DNA of 64,000 bases from NCBI GenBank assembly GCA_017302715.1, contig JAFLCD010000006.1, forward strand, positions 62,001 to 126,000. Direction: 5' to 3'. The stretch comes from Deltaproteobacteria bacterium (lineage in GTDB: Bacteria; Bdellovibrionota; UBA2394). Shown piece after piece: positions 26,566-34,499 of the stretch. How positions within the stretch are numbered: position 1 is the stretch's first letter; each line of letters opens with the position of its first letter. The translations under genes and the position numbers were made by a program. The notes under the pieces were generated by a model that was not told the origin of the DNA, searched no databases, and saw only the letters and a list, made by a program, of their open reading frames with translations.

Positions 26566-28038
26566 ATGCGCGAATTTGTTTCGGCTCTTCAAATGCAAAA
26601 CATCGATCAAAGAACGATGAATCTCAATCGTTTGGATAGCTTTGGCCTGATGCAAAAAGTAACTGATTCGATGCTCGAGTTTTTTCAAGCTGAGTTGGAT
26701 TTGTCTGGCGATATTTTATTTCTCTGCGGACCTGGAAACAACGGCGCAGATGGATATTTGCTTGCTGAGAAGCTGCGAAAGACTCGCGCCCAATTTCGCG
26801 AGAGCTTGCAAAAACCAGATCGAAAAGTTTGGGTCTACGAAGTTTTAAAACCAAAATCTATAGACTGCATCAAGGCTGCAAAGTTTTGTAAGGCTGAAAG
26901 AGTTTCAGATTTAAATTTAATTTTAAAAAAAGCTGGTTCGAACTTCATGATTGTCGACGCTGTCTTTGGTTATCAAGCTCGCGCTGATTTGCCAGCTGCA
27001 GTGGCAAAGATTTTAAAAGAAGTGAATGCAGCGAAAGCTTTTCGAGTGGCTCTGGATATGCCGTCTGGCATCGAAGCTGAGGGCGGCAAATGTCATCGAG
27101 ATAGTTTTTTGGCTGACGTTAGTTTGTGTGTTGGATTTCCAAAGTTAAGTTTTTTGAACGAAGAGGTGGCAGAATTTTTAGGAAGAGTAGAATTTATCGG
27201 AGATTTTTTTTTGAGTCCTCGGGATGCAGCAAAGAAAAAGTTTTTTGCGATCGAGAGAAAAGATTTTATTTTTTCAAAGCGTGCGCGGGTCAGTCATAAA
27301 TCTCAGTTTGGAAAATGTGGGATTGTGGGCGGCTCAGCTCAAACTCCAGGAGCTGCTTTTTTATCCGCTGAGGCTGCACATCGAGTAGGTGCGGGTTATG
27401 TTAACTTGTTTTTGGCGCGGGCTCAGAAGTTCGAACTTTCTCTCAAAACTTCGAGTTTTTTATTTAAAAAAAATTGGGCTGCAAAAGATTTAAATTCAAT
27501 GAGTTCTTTGGTCTTGGGCTGTGGGGGATTTCCTGAGAAATTTGATTTCAAGAATATTAAAGTTCCTTCGGTTCTCGATGCAGATGCGCTTCAAGATTTA
27601 AAACAAATTCAAAAAATTTCTTCCGACGTTTTGCTTACACCTCATCCGGGGGAGGCAGCTCGTTTATTGAAATCGACGAATCAAAAAATTTTAAAGGATC
27701 GAGTGGGCGCGCTCGATGAACTCGTAAAAAAATCTTTGCAGTCTGTGTATCTCAAAGGTGCGCCTGGAATTTTAAAACTTTCTCCCAAAATTTCTAGCGG
27801 AGATATTTATTATGTTAACTTGTCTATTAATCCTGTTTTTGCCAAAGCGGGGAGCGGGGATATTTTGTCTGGAATTGCGGGAGGATTTTTAGCGCAGAAG
27901 CCGATGCAATTTAAAGATGCGATTTTGTCTGGGCTAATTTTTCAGCAAAATTTAGGTGAAGTTTTGAGAGATCAAAGAGCGACGATCGCCAGTGATCAAT
28001 TGCATTCATTTTCGAAAACTTTTGAAAGATTAAAATAA
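26566..28038 (+). CDS. nnr: Bifunctional NAD(P)H-hydrate epimerase / ADP- or ATP-dependent dehydratase
   Basis: 490 residues, the normal length of the fused repair enzyme. The N-terminal YjeF_N-like domain has 'CGPGNNGADGYLLAEKL'. The C-terminal carbohydrate-kinase domain has 'GKCGIVGGSAQTPGAA', 'LLTPHPGEAARLL' and 'AKAGSGDILSGIAGGFL'. It repairs damaged NAD(P)H hydrates. It overlaps tsaE by 1 bp (TAATG). Confidence 0.93.
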   Translation: MREFVSALQMQNIDQRTMNLNRLDSFGLMQKVTDSMLEFFQAELDLSGDILFLCGPGNNGADGYLLAEKLRKTRAQFRESLQKPDRKVWVYEVLKPKSIDCIKAAKFCKAERVSDLNLILKKAGSNFMIVDAVFGYQARADLPAAVAKILKEVNAAKAFRVALDMPSGIEAEGGKCHRDSFLADVSLCVGFPKLSFLNEEVAEFLGRVEFIGDFFLSPRDAAKKKFFAIERKDFIFSKRARVSHKSQFGKCGIVGGSAQTPGAAFLSAEAAHRVGAGYVNLFLARAQKFELSLKTSSFLFKKNWAAKDLNSMSSLVLGCGGFPEKFDFKNIKVPSVLDADALQDLKQIQKISSDVLLTPHPGEAARLLKSTNQKILKDRVGALDELVKKSLQSVYLKGAPGILKLSPKISSGDIYYVNLSINPVFAKAGSGDILSGIAGGFLAQKPMQFKDAILSGLIFQQNLGEVLRDQRATIASDQLHSFSKTFERLK

Positions 28039-28460
28039 TGTCAGCCCATTTTTCACAAAAAGAATTTCGAATTTCTTCGGTGGCTGAACTTTCAAAGGTC
28101 GTAGATGCATTGGCAAAAGTTTTAAAACCAGGGGATTGGATTTGGCTTGAAGGAAATTTGGGCGCTGGTAAAACGACGTTTGTTCGTGAACTCTTTCGAA
28201 AACTTGGTCACGAAGACGAAGTGGTTTCTCCCTCCTATCCATTGATGGTGGAGTATGAAATTGAAGGTCAGCGCTATTTTCACTTAGATGGTTATCGATT
28301 AACTGGTAAATCTCCATGGGATTATCGAGAGTGGGGTGATGCTATTATCTTGGCGGAATGGCCTGAGCAGTTACATTTACCTGCTGAAAGATTCAAATAT
28401 CGACTGGAATTTGAGGTCCTCTCTGAAAATGAGCGCCTTATAAAAATTTCTGCCCTTTGA
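28038..28460 (+). CDS. tsaE: tRNA N6-threonylcarbamoyladenosine biosynthesis ATPase TsaE
   Basis: 140 residues. Walker A 'GNLGAGKTT' (39-47) and the 'VVSPSYPLMVEYE' and 'HLDGYRL' segments are typical of TsaE. It works with TsaB and TsaD in making t6A37 on ANN-decoding tRNAs. Its position after the nnr fusion is common in bacteria. Confidence 0.94.
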   Translation: MSAHFSQKEFRISSVAELSKVVDALAKVLKPGDWIWLEGNLGAGKTTFVRELFRKLGHEDEVVSPSYPLMVEYEIEGQRYFHLDGYRLTGKSPWDYREWGDAIILAEWPEQLHLPAERFKYRLEFEVLSENERLIKISAL

Positions 28461-28489
28461 TCTCAATCTGAATTAGAACTTTAGGCTTC

Positions 28490-29746
28490 ATGGGTTTGCA
28501 TGTTTTAAAATTTGGCGGAACAAGTGTTGGATCTTTAAAGCGTTTAGAAAACGTCGCGGATATCGTTTCGGCTCGAGCGAAAGAACATCAAGTGATTGTC
28601 GTTCTTTCGGCGATGTCAGGTGAAACCGATTCGCTGATCGAACAGGCCAAACATTTTACTCAGGTTCCAAATCCCCGTGAGCTAGATGTTTTACTTACGG
28701 TCGGTGAACAAAAATCGGTAGCGCTCTTTAGCATTTGCATGCTCGCTCGTGGAATCAAAGCCAAAAGTTTTTTAGGTTCTCAGATTCAAATTAAAACTTC
28801 GAACGATCACACAAAAGCTCGCATCACCGAGATTGCTGATCACGGCGTGCGTGCTTCTTTGAAGCGTGGTGAAATCGTCGTCGTGCCAGGATTTCAAGGT
28901 GTCACCGAAACGGGCGAACTTACCACTCTCGGTCGAGGTGGAAGTGATACCACAGCCGTAGCGATTGCGGCAGCACTCAAAGCCGATGTCTGTGATATTT
29001 ATACGGACGTCGAAGGTGTTTACACGACAGATCCTAATATCGAACCTAAAGCTAAAAAACTTTCATCTATTACTTATGATGAAATGCTTGAGCTCGCATC
29101 TTTAGGCGCAAAAGTTTTACAAACCAGATCGGTAGAGTTCGCCAAAAAATATAAAGTTCCACTGCATGTGCGTAGCACTTTTAAAGATGTGCAGGGTACG
29201 TGGGTGCTAGAGGAGTCGAAGCTTATGGAAGCATTAGTTGTCTCAGGAATCACTTATACAAAAAATGAAGCAAAAGTTGTGGTCGAGGGGATGCCTGATC
29301 GCGTCGGTATTGCTGCGGATCTTTTTATGAAAGTGGGTGAGGCTGGCGTGGGCGTTGATGTGATTGTTCAAAATGTTTCTAAAGATCAAACGACTGATAT
29401 TTCGTTTACCGTTCCTCGATCAGACTTAAGAAAAGCCATCGAGGTCATCGATAAGCATAAAGATGTTTTGAAGCATAAGCAAATTCGCGGCGATGACAGA
29501 ATTTCAAAAATTTCTGTTATCGGAAACGGAATGCGTTCGCATTCTGGAGTTGCGGCAAGAATGTTTCAGGCACTCGCAAAAGAAAACATCAACATCCAAA
29601 TGATTTCGACGAGTGAAATCAAAATTTCTTGCGTGATCGACGAAAAATATTCTGAGTTAGCGGTCAGAGTGCTTCACGATTGTTTTGGTCTTGATAAAAT
29701 TGGAAATCAAGAAATCGAAATTAAAGAAGTGAATGATTTTCGCTGA
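28490..29746 (+). CDS. lysC: Aspartate kinase
   Basis: 418 residues. N-terminal kinase signature 'KFGGTSVG', then 'VVVPGFQG' and 'TTLGRGGSDTTA', and two C-terminal ACT domains (for example 'MPDRVGIAADLFMKVGEAGV'), the standard layout of a feedback-regulated monofunctional enzyme. It phosphorylates aspartate as the first step to lysine, threonine and methionine, and to diaminopimelate for the cell wall. The 29-nt upstream gap leaves no room for a lysine riboswitch. Confidence 0.96.
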   Translation: MGLHVLKFGGTSVGSLKRLENVADIVSARAKEHQVIVVLSAMSGETDSLIEQAKHFTQVPNPRELDVLLTVGEQKSVALFSICMLARGIKAKSFLGSQIQIKTSNDHTKARITEIADHGVRASLKRGEIVVVPGFQGVTETGELTTLGRGGSDTTAVAIAAALKADVCDIYTDVEGVYTTDPNIEPKAKKLSSITYDEMLELASLGAKVLQTRSVEFAKKYKVPLHVRSTFKDVQGTWVLEESKLMEALVVSGITYTKNEAKVVVEGMPDRVGIAADLFMKVGEAGVGVDVIVQNVSKDQTTDISFTVPRSDLRKAIEVIDKHKDVLKHKQIRGDDRISKISVIGNGMRSHSGVAARMFQALAKENINIQMISTSEIKISCVIDEKYSELAVRVLHDCFGLDKIGNQEIEIKEVNDFR

Positions 29747-29766
29747 GCTGATTTGCTAAATCGAAT

Positions 29767-30309
29767 TTAGCGGGGCTTCGAAGGCGCGCCTTTTTTTATA
29801 ATCTCTTCTATTTTTTTTCCAAAACTTGCCATCGTTCTCTTTTTGACTTTTTTTCCTGGTCGAACAGGGCTTGGATTTTTTTCTACTAAAATATACTCTT
29901 TCAATTTTGCATCCCACTCGATGAGTTCAACTCCCTGAGTCCAAGATGTAATCGTAAAAGTGTCTTTAGGTGAGCCTCTCCAAAGATAGAGGATCACTTT
30001 TTGGTGAGAATGAAGATTAGGAGCGGATGGCACCGTTACTTTTCGGCCTTTGTAAGAACCTCCGGGCCATTGAATGGTGTAAATTGTCCCTGTTTGTCCA
30101 CCTTTCCAGCATTCAATGGCTTTAGCTTTTGCTGTGCTTACAATCGTTTTATTCACTTCATTTGATTTCACTTCGAGTAAATCAAATGCGCAGATCATTT
30201 CAGAATCAAAAATCATTTGATTTGGTGTCTGAGCAATAAAGGTGGCGGCGAAGCTTGCACTTAAACTAGTTATAAAAAAAAGAAGGAGGGTGCTTATGCT
30301 TCTCAACAT
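29767..30309 (-). CDS. Small exported beta-rich protein
   Basis: 180 residues from the ATG at 30309, chosen because the signal peptide 'LRSISTLLLFFITSLS' begins there; a longer frame starts at 30375. The mature part has a pattern of the kind 'KAIECWKGG', 'IQWPGG', 'KVILYLWRG', 'SWTQGVELI'. I have seen comparable W-K-G / P-G-G / S-Q-G patterns in secreted proteins of predatory bacteria and myxobacteria, but I cannot name a family. The last 35 residues are Lys-rich. Confidence 0.65.
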   Translation of the reverse strand: MLRSISTLLLFFITSLSASFAATFIAQTPNQMIFDSEMICAFDLLEVKSNEVNKTIVSTAKAKAIECWKGGQTGTIYTIQWPGGSYKGRKVTVPSAPNLHSHQKVILYLWRGSPKDTFTITSWTQGVELIEWDAKLKEYILVEKNPSPVRPGKKVKKRTMASFGKKIEEIIKKGAPSKPR

Positions 30310-30384
30310 GAGGTCTAAGTTTATATCAGATAAAATATTCAGATAAGCCTTTTCAGACGAAATGATTCTGGGCAAATTTGGAAT

Positions 30385-31128
30385 ATGATGAAAACTCCTT
30401 CCTTTATAGGTTTTGGACCCTTTCTGGCGGTTTTAGTCAGTTTATTTTTTTCGAATGCATGGGCCGTTGAAGACGTTGAAGATGTGAAAATTTCTCCGGA
30501 TGCTGCACCTTCTGTCGAATCCAATCCAGAGATTTCGCAATCTCTCAGAGAAGAAAAAGCAAAGTTGCTTCAAATTTTGAAAGGTGAAGTCGAGCCCAAT
30601 TTAGTAAAAGGCGATATCGAAAAACTTCAACGTAATGTCATGAGGCTCGGCAGCTATCGCAAAGATTGGGTGCTAAAAAGTCAGAGCACTTTGTTAGCAA
30701 ATCCCGCACTTTCGGAATTATATATTTACAGATATGCCACTGTAAAAAATGAAAGATTGAATCAGGCTCTTTTAGATACTTTGTTGCAATTTAATAATTT
30801 TAGATTTCCTCGTGCGACTTTGGCATTTGCAGATGATTTGGCTAAGACTCCAGCCGATAAAATTAAATATCTTTCATTGGTTGCAAAAGCAGCTCAACAA
30901 GATCCTTCTTTGACGGCCGAAGCTTTTCAACTTTTGATGTCCGATTGGGGCAAAGAAATTCCCGTAGAATCTAAACTTTATTTTGCCGAAAAAGTTTGTG
31001 GGCGTTTACCGAGAGTATCTAATTTTGCTCAAGTTCGAGCCGCACTCGATGAATGGATGGCTTCGAGTGGAGAAATTTGGAACAAAATTGTTTCTGCTGA
31101 AGTCCATGCTTGCCTTCGCGGAGGTTGA
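30385..31128 (+). CDS. Exported helical protein, first gene of a coupled envelope operon
   Basis: 247 residues, signal peptide ending near 'NAWAVED', then an acidic linker and a mostly helical domain with HEAT/TPR-like helix pairs. No catalytic motif. Two adjacent ATG codons (30385, 30388). Its 3' end overlaps the next gene by 19 bp, so all three genes to 33084 are translationally coupled. Function unknown; probably periplasmic. Confidence 0.7.
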   Translation: MMKTPSFIGFGPFLAVLVSLFFSNAWAVEDVEDVKISPDAAPSVESNPEISQSLREEKAKLLQILKGEVEPNLVKGDIEKLQRNVMRLGSYRKDWVLKSQSTLLANPALSELYIYRYATVKNERLNQALLDTLLQFNNFRFPRATLAFADDLAKTPADKIKYLSLVAKAAQQDPSLTAEAFQLLMSDWGKEIPVESKLYFAEKVCGRLPRVSNFAQVRAALDEWMASSGEIWNKIVSAEVHACLRGG

Positions 31129-32198
31129 ACCTGATTTCTAAATCCAAAGCTCGAATAGTTGTTAGCGATCTTCATTTAGGGGAAGGCCGGCGAAATTGGG
31201 ACGGCTCTCTCAATGTGCTCGAAGACTTTCTCGTCGATCGAAGATTTGCCGAGTTTTTAGATTTTTATTCACGCGCCTATGACGAAGTAGAGATTGTTCT
31301 CAATGGAAATTTTTTCGAAATGCTTCGCTGTCGCGCTGTCATTGATTATCCCGATATTGTGTTTGAAACCTATGCCGTAGAGATGATTCGCGTAGCGATG
31401 GAAGGTCACGTAGAAGTTGTCGACGCTTTAAAACGTTTTATGGAAAACCCGGCGCATTCGATTGTCTATATTATCGGAGAAGCAGACGTCGGAGTTTTTT
31501 GGCCCAAAGTTCAGCAGGAACTTCGAGAAAAAATTTCAGATCGAATTAAATTCTATGACAGTTTTTATTTTGAGAGTGGCATTCATATCGAGCATGGCCA
31601 TCAGTATGAAGCGATGCATGCGATCGATGTCAAAGAGCCTTTTAAAGATGCTGAGATGCTGCGAGTTTTGAAGTTGCCATGGGGAGCTTTTTTTAACGCC
31701 CATTTTATTCAGCCACTTCGAAAAATCCGTCCACAGTTTTATAGAGTTCGTCCGATGCAAAATTATCTGATGTGGGCGCTCATTTTTGAAACGCGGTTTC
31801 TTTTTAAAGTGATTATGCAGTTTATTCGTATGCTTTTTTCGGCTCGTTCGAGAAGTCTCTATCCCGGGAATTCTTGGGTGACGGTCTTTCGAATTTTTTC
31901 GCAGGCTGCAGATACAGAAGCTCTCGAAGAGTATGCAGAAATTTTATTGTCTTCGGATTCTGTAAAAAAAGTTATTTTTGGGCACAGCCATATTCCAAAT
32001 TACAGACAGTTTGAAAATGGAAAGGAATATTTTAATGCCGGCACTTGGACGAGAAATCTAAGTCTCGACTTGAGGTCGCTCGGAGCTTTTCATCGACTCA
32101 CTTATATTTTGATCGAGTTTCGAGGAGAGGGTGCTGATCCTCAAGCCAAGTTGATGGAATGGTACGGAAGGCATGAGGTGATTGAGGATTATGTTTAA
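31110..32198 (+). CDS. Metallophosphoesterase-fold protein with substituted catalytic motifs
   Basis: 362 residues, no signal peptide. The calcineurin-like order is clear: 'SDLHLG' (Asp20, His22), 'LNGNFFE' (65-70), 'IIGEAD' (121-126), 'HGHQYE' (His162, His164) and 'GHSH' (291-294). In active enzymes the second and third motifs read GDxxD/E and GNHD. Here the bridging Asp is Asn67, the metal-binding Asn is Glu124 and the catalytic His is Ala125. Relatives include LpxH-like UDP-diacylglucosamine hydrolases. The protein probably binds at most one metal and may be a pseudoenzyme. The start is uncertain: GGAGG at 31120-31124 lies inside the frame, just before a TTG (31125). Confidence 0.8.
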   Translation: MPSRRLNLISKSKARIVVSDLHLGEGRRNWDGSLNVLEDFLVDRRFAEFLDFYSRAYDEVEIVLNGNFFEMLRCRAVIDYPDIVFETYAVEMIRVAMEGHVEVVDALKRFMENPAHSIVYIIGEADVGVFWPKVQQELREKISDRIKFYDSFYFESGIHIEHGHQYEAMHAIDVKEPFKDAEMLRVLKLPWGAFFNAHFIQPLRKIRPQFYRVRPMQNYLMWALIFETRFLFKVIMQFIRMLFSARSRSLYPGNSWVTVFRIFSQAADTEALEEYAEILLSSDSVKKVIFGHSHIPNYRQFENGKEYFNAGTWTRNLSLDLRSLGAFHRLTYILIEFRGEGADPQAKLMEWYGRHEVIEDYV

Positions 32199-33084
32199 AA
32201 ATTTTGTTTCTCTTTTTGGGTGTTTCATTGCGAGTTCAAATTTGTGGGCGCATTCTCTCGAGACAGAAAGTAGATTCGGCGAAAACCATTATTCTCAAGC
32301 GATTTATTATTCTGGCAAATCGCAGGTCGACGATCTTTCTCAGTGGCTTTGGAATATCGATTTTCAATTTGCTCGTACAACCGTCACTGACGATGCAGTT
32401 TTCACAAAAAAAATTATCGATCGAACTTTTACCGGCACATTTGGTTTTGGATACGATTCCATTTGGTCTGGTGGCGTTTCGTTTGATTTTTCTAGAACTC
32501 CAGAAGAAAAACTTACAAATCTGGGCCCGCTTTTTTATATGGGAAGAAAGTTTGATTGGAAGTCTTTAAGACTCAAGGCTTCTGGAGGTTTTGAATCTTA
32601 TACTCAAGATGTTGAATCTCAACCTCGAAGGCGTTCCATTACGCTTCGAAGAAGTTTTAAATTTCTTCAAACGTCTTTAGGTTTTTTTGCTTCTTTAGAT
32701 CCTGCCGAGTGGCTCAATATTTCTGCTGGGTATATCCAATATTTTTATTCTCGCGATATTGCAACTTTGGTGAATAATTTAGATTCAAAGAGGGTAATCG
32801 CTCAGACCACTTCGGGTTTATCATCGACTCTTTCGAATTTTGCAAAAAACTCCATTTCAACGACATTTAATTTTTATCCTTATGATATTTGGGAGCTCGC
32901 TATGGGGGGCGTATTATCTCGGCTTGAATCAGAAGCACGATGGGTGAAAATTTTGCAAATCTCAACACGATATGAACTTTTTAAAGCTTGGAGTCTTGGC
33001 GTCGGATACGAGCGAAGTTTTAATGGTTCATCATTGGATCCTGATCAAAATCTTTACTCGGCTCAAATCGGCTTTCGCTTCTGA
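32191..33084 (+). CDS. Outer-membrane beta-barrel protein
   Basis: 297 residues from the ATG at 32191, which has GAGG-type Shine-Dalgarno sequences upstream; a TTG at 32182 is less likely. A short signal peptide ends near 'NLWAHS'. The rest is a run of amphipathic alternating strands rich in Tyr, Phe, Trp and Ser, ending in 'QIGFRF' with a C-terminal Phe, the recognition signal for barrel assembly. The start overlaps the preceding gene by 8 bp. Substrate or role unknown. Confidence 0.75.
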   Translation: MFKNFVSLFGCFIASSNLWAHSLETESRFGENHYSQAIYYSGKSQVDDLSQWLWNIDFQFARTTVTDDAVFTKKIIDRTFTGTFGFGYDSIWSGGVSFDFSRTPEEKLTNLGPLFYMGRKFDWKSLRLKASGGFESYTQDVESQPRRRSITLRRSFKFLQTSLGFFASLDPAEWLNISAGYIQYFYSRDIATLVNNLDSKRVIAQTTSGLSSTLSNFAKNSISTTFNFYPYDIWELAMGGVLSRLESEARWVKILQISTRYELFKAWSLGVGYERSFNGSSLDPDQNLYSAQIGFRF

Positions 33085-33178
33085 CTCGTTGCGCTAAGTC
33101 AGTCACTCAAGTTCGTCGATTCCGCTGGTGAAAACTCCTATGCGATGCGATCCTTTTAGATAGAAGAAGCGGGGTGTC

Positions 33179-34486
33179 ATGATGAGTTTTGAAAATCAAA
33201 CCGGAAGAAAAGTGGTTGTCGTCGAAGGAGCGCGAACTCCTTTTGCTAAAGCTGGCGCAGATTTGGCGAGATTGTCGGCGGTAGATTTGGGCGTGATGGC
33301 GCTTCAAGAAGCTGTGGCGAGATCGGGAATTGATTACGCCGATATTGATCAGATCGTGATTGGAAATATCGGCCAACCCGCCGATGCAGCGAATGTTGCT
33401 CGAGTGATTAGTTTATTCGCTGGAGTTCCAAAGTCGGTGCCCGCGTTTACGGTTCAAAGAAATTGCGCTTCGGGAATGGAGGCTGTCGCTCAAGCCGCTC
33501 GAATGATTCGTACGGGAGAGGCCGATGTCGTCGTGGCTGGGGGAACAGAGAGCATGACACAGATTCCGCTTCTACTTTCGGAGCCGATGAAATCTGTTTT
33601 TATGGGTATGGCTTTTTCAAAAACAATTGGCCAAAAGTTGATGAACCTCTCTCAACTTCGCCCTTCTTTTTTAAAACCTGTTGTAGCTCTTGAAGTGGGA
33701 CTTACCGATCCCGTTTCGGGAATGAATATGGGGCAAACCGCTGAAAGAATCGCGAGAGATTTTGGAATCACACGAGAAGAGCAGGATGAGTTTGCACTTC
33801 AATCTCATCATAAGGCAATTGCTGCACGTGAAAAATTAAAAGCAGAGATCGCAACGACTTATATTCCACCCAAGTTTAAAAAATTTCTCGATATCGATAT
33901 GGGCCCGCGTGAAGGGCAGACGATTGAAGCTCTTGCAAAACTTAAACCTTATTTTGATCGCAAGCATGGAACTGTCACCGTCGGTAATGCATGCCCGATC
34001 ACGGATGGAGCGGCGATGCTTGTGCTGATGAGCGAAGAAAAAGCCCGCGCCGAGGGGCTGAAAATTTTAGGAGAGATTAAGTCAGTTAGCTTCGCAGGAT
34101 GCGAGCCTTCTCGGATGGGACTTGGACCTGTTTTTGCTTCGCCGAAAGCTTTGAAGGCCGCAGGATTACAAATGCAAGATATGGATTTGGTTGAAATCAA
34201 TGAAGCCTTTGCAGCACAAGTCATTGGTTGTATGAAAGCTTTCGCAAGTAAAAAATTCTGCGAAGAAAATTTTGGATCAAGTCAGTTGATCGGCGAAATC
34301 GATCCTGCAAAATTAAATGTCAATGGAGGCGCGATCGCACTTGGACATCCTGTTGGAACTTCAGGAGCTCGATTGATTTTAACTTTGCTTAAAGAACTTG
34401 AAAGACAAAATAAAAATAGAGGTCTGGCTACACTTTGTATCGGTGGTGGCCAAGGAGGAGCTTGTGTTGTCGAACGTGCAGCCTAA
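33179..34486 (+). CDS. fadI: Acetyl-CoA C-acyltransferase (3-ketoacyl-CoA thiolase)
   Basis: 435 residues. Active-site Cys96 in 'NCASGM', the 'GHPVGTSGAR' His motif and 'CIGGGQGGA' with the second Cys are all present. The length and the pairing with the next gene fit the beta subunit of the fatty-acid oxidation complex, which cleaves 3-ketoacyl-CoA to acetyl-CoA and a shortened acyl-CoA. FadA is the alternative name; the length favours FadI. A second ATG follows directly after the first. Confidence 0.93.
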   Translation: MMSFENQTGRKVVVVEGARTPFAKAGADLARLSAVDLGVMALQEAVARSGIDYADIDQIVIGNIGQPADAANVARVISLFAGVPKSVPAFTVQRNCASGMEAVAQAARMIRTGEADVVVAGGTESMTQIPLLLSEPMKSVFMGMAFSKTIGQKLMNLSQLRPSFLKPVVALEVGLTDPVSGMNMGQTAERIARDFGITREEQDEFALQSHHKAIAAREKLKAEIATTYIPPKFKKFLDIDMGPREGQTIEALAKLKPYFDRKHGTVTVGNACPITDGAAMLVLMSEEKARAEGLKILGEIKSVSFAGCEPSRMGLGPVFASPKALKAAGLQMQDMDLVEINEAFAAQVIGCMKAFASKKFCEENFGSSQLIGEIDPAKLNVNGGAIALGHPVGTSGARLILTLLKELERQNKNRGLATLCIGGGQGGACVVERAA

Positions 34487-34499
34487 AGGAAATTCACCT

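Noticed and set aside
28461-28489. Lysine riboswitch before lysC
   Set aside because: The gap is only 29 nt, far too short for the aptamer, and the region upstream is coding.
29754-29770. Hairpin GCTAAAT/ATTTAGC after lysC as a terminator
   Set aside because: The stem is AT-rich and lacks an adjacent T-run; the T-run further on follows a GGCGCGCC palindrome inside the next gene.
34398-34499. Longer N-terminus for the multifunctional oxidation enzyme
   Set aside because: It overlaps the thiolase gene by 89 bp and lacks family similarity; the ATG at 34500 has a good ribosome-binding site.
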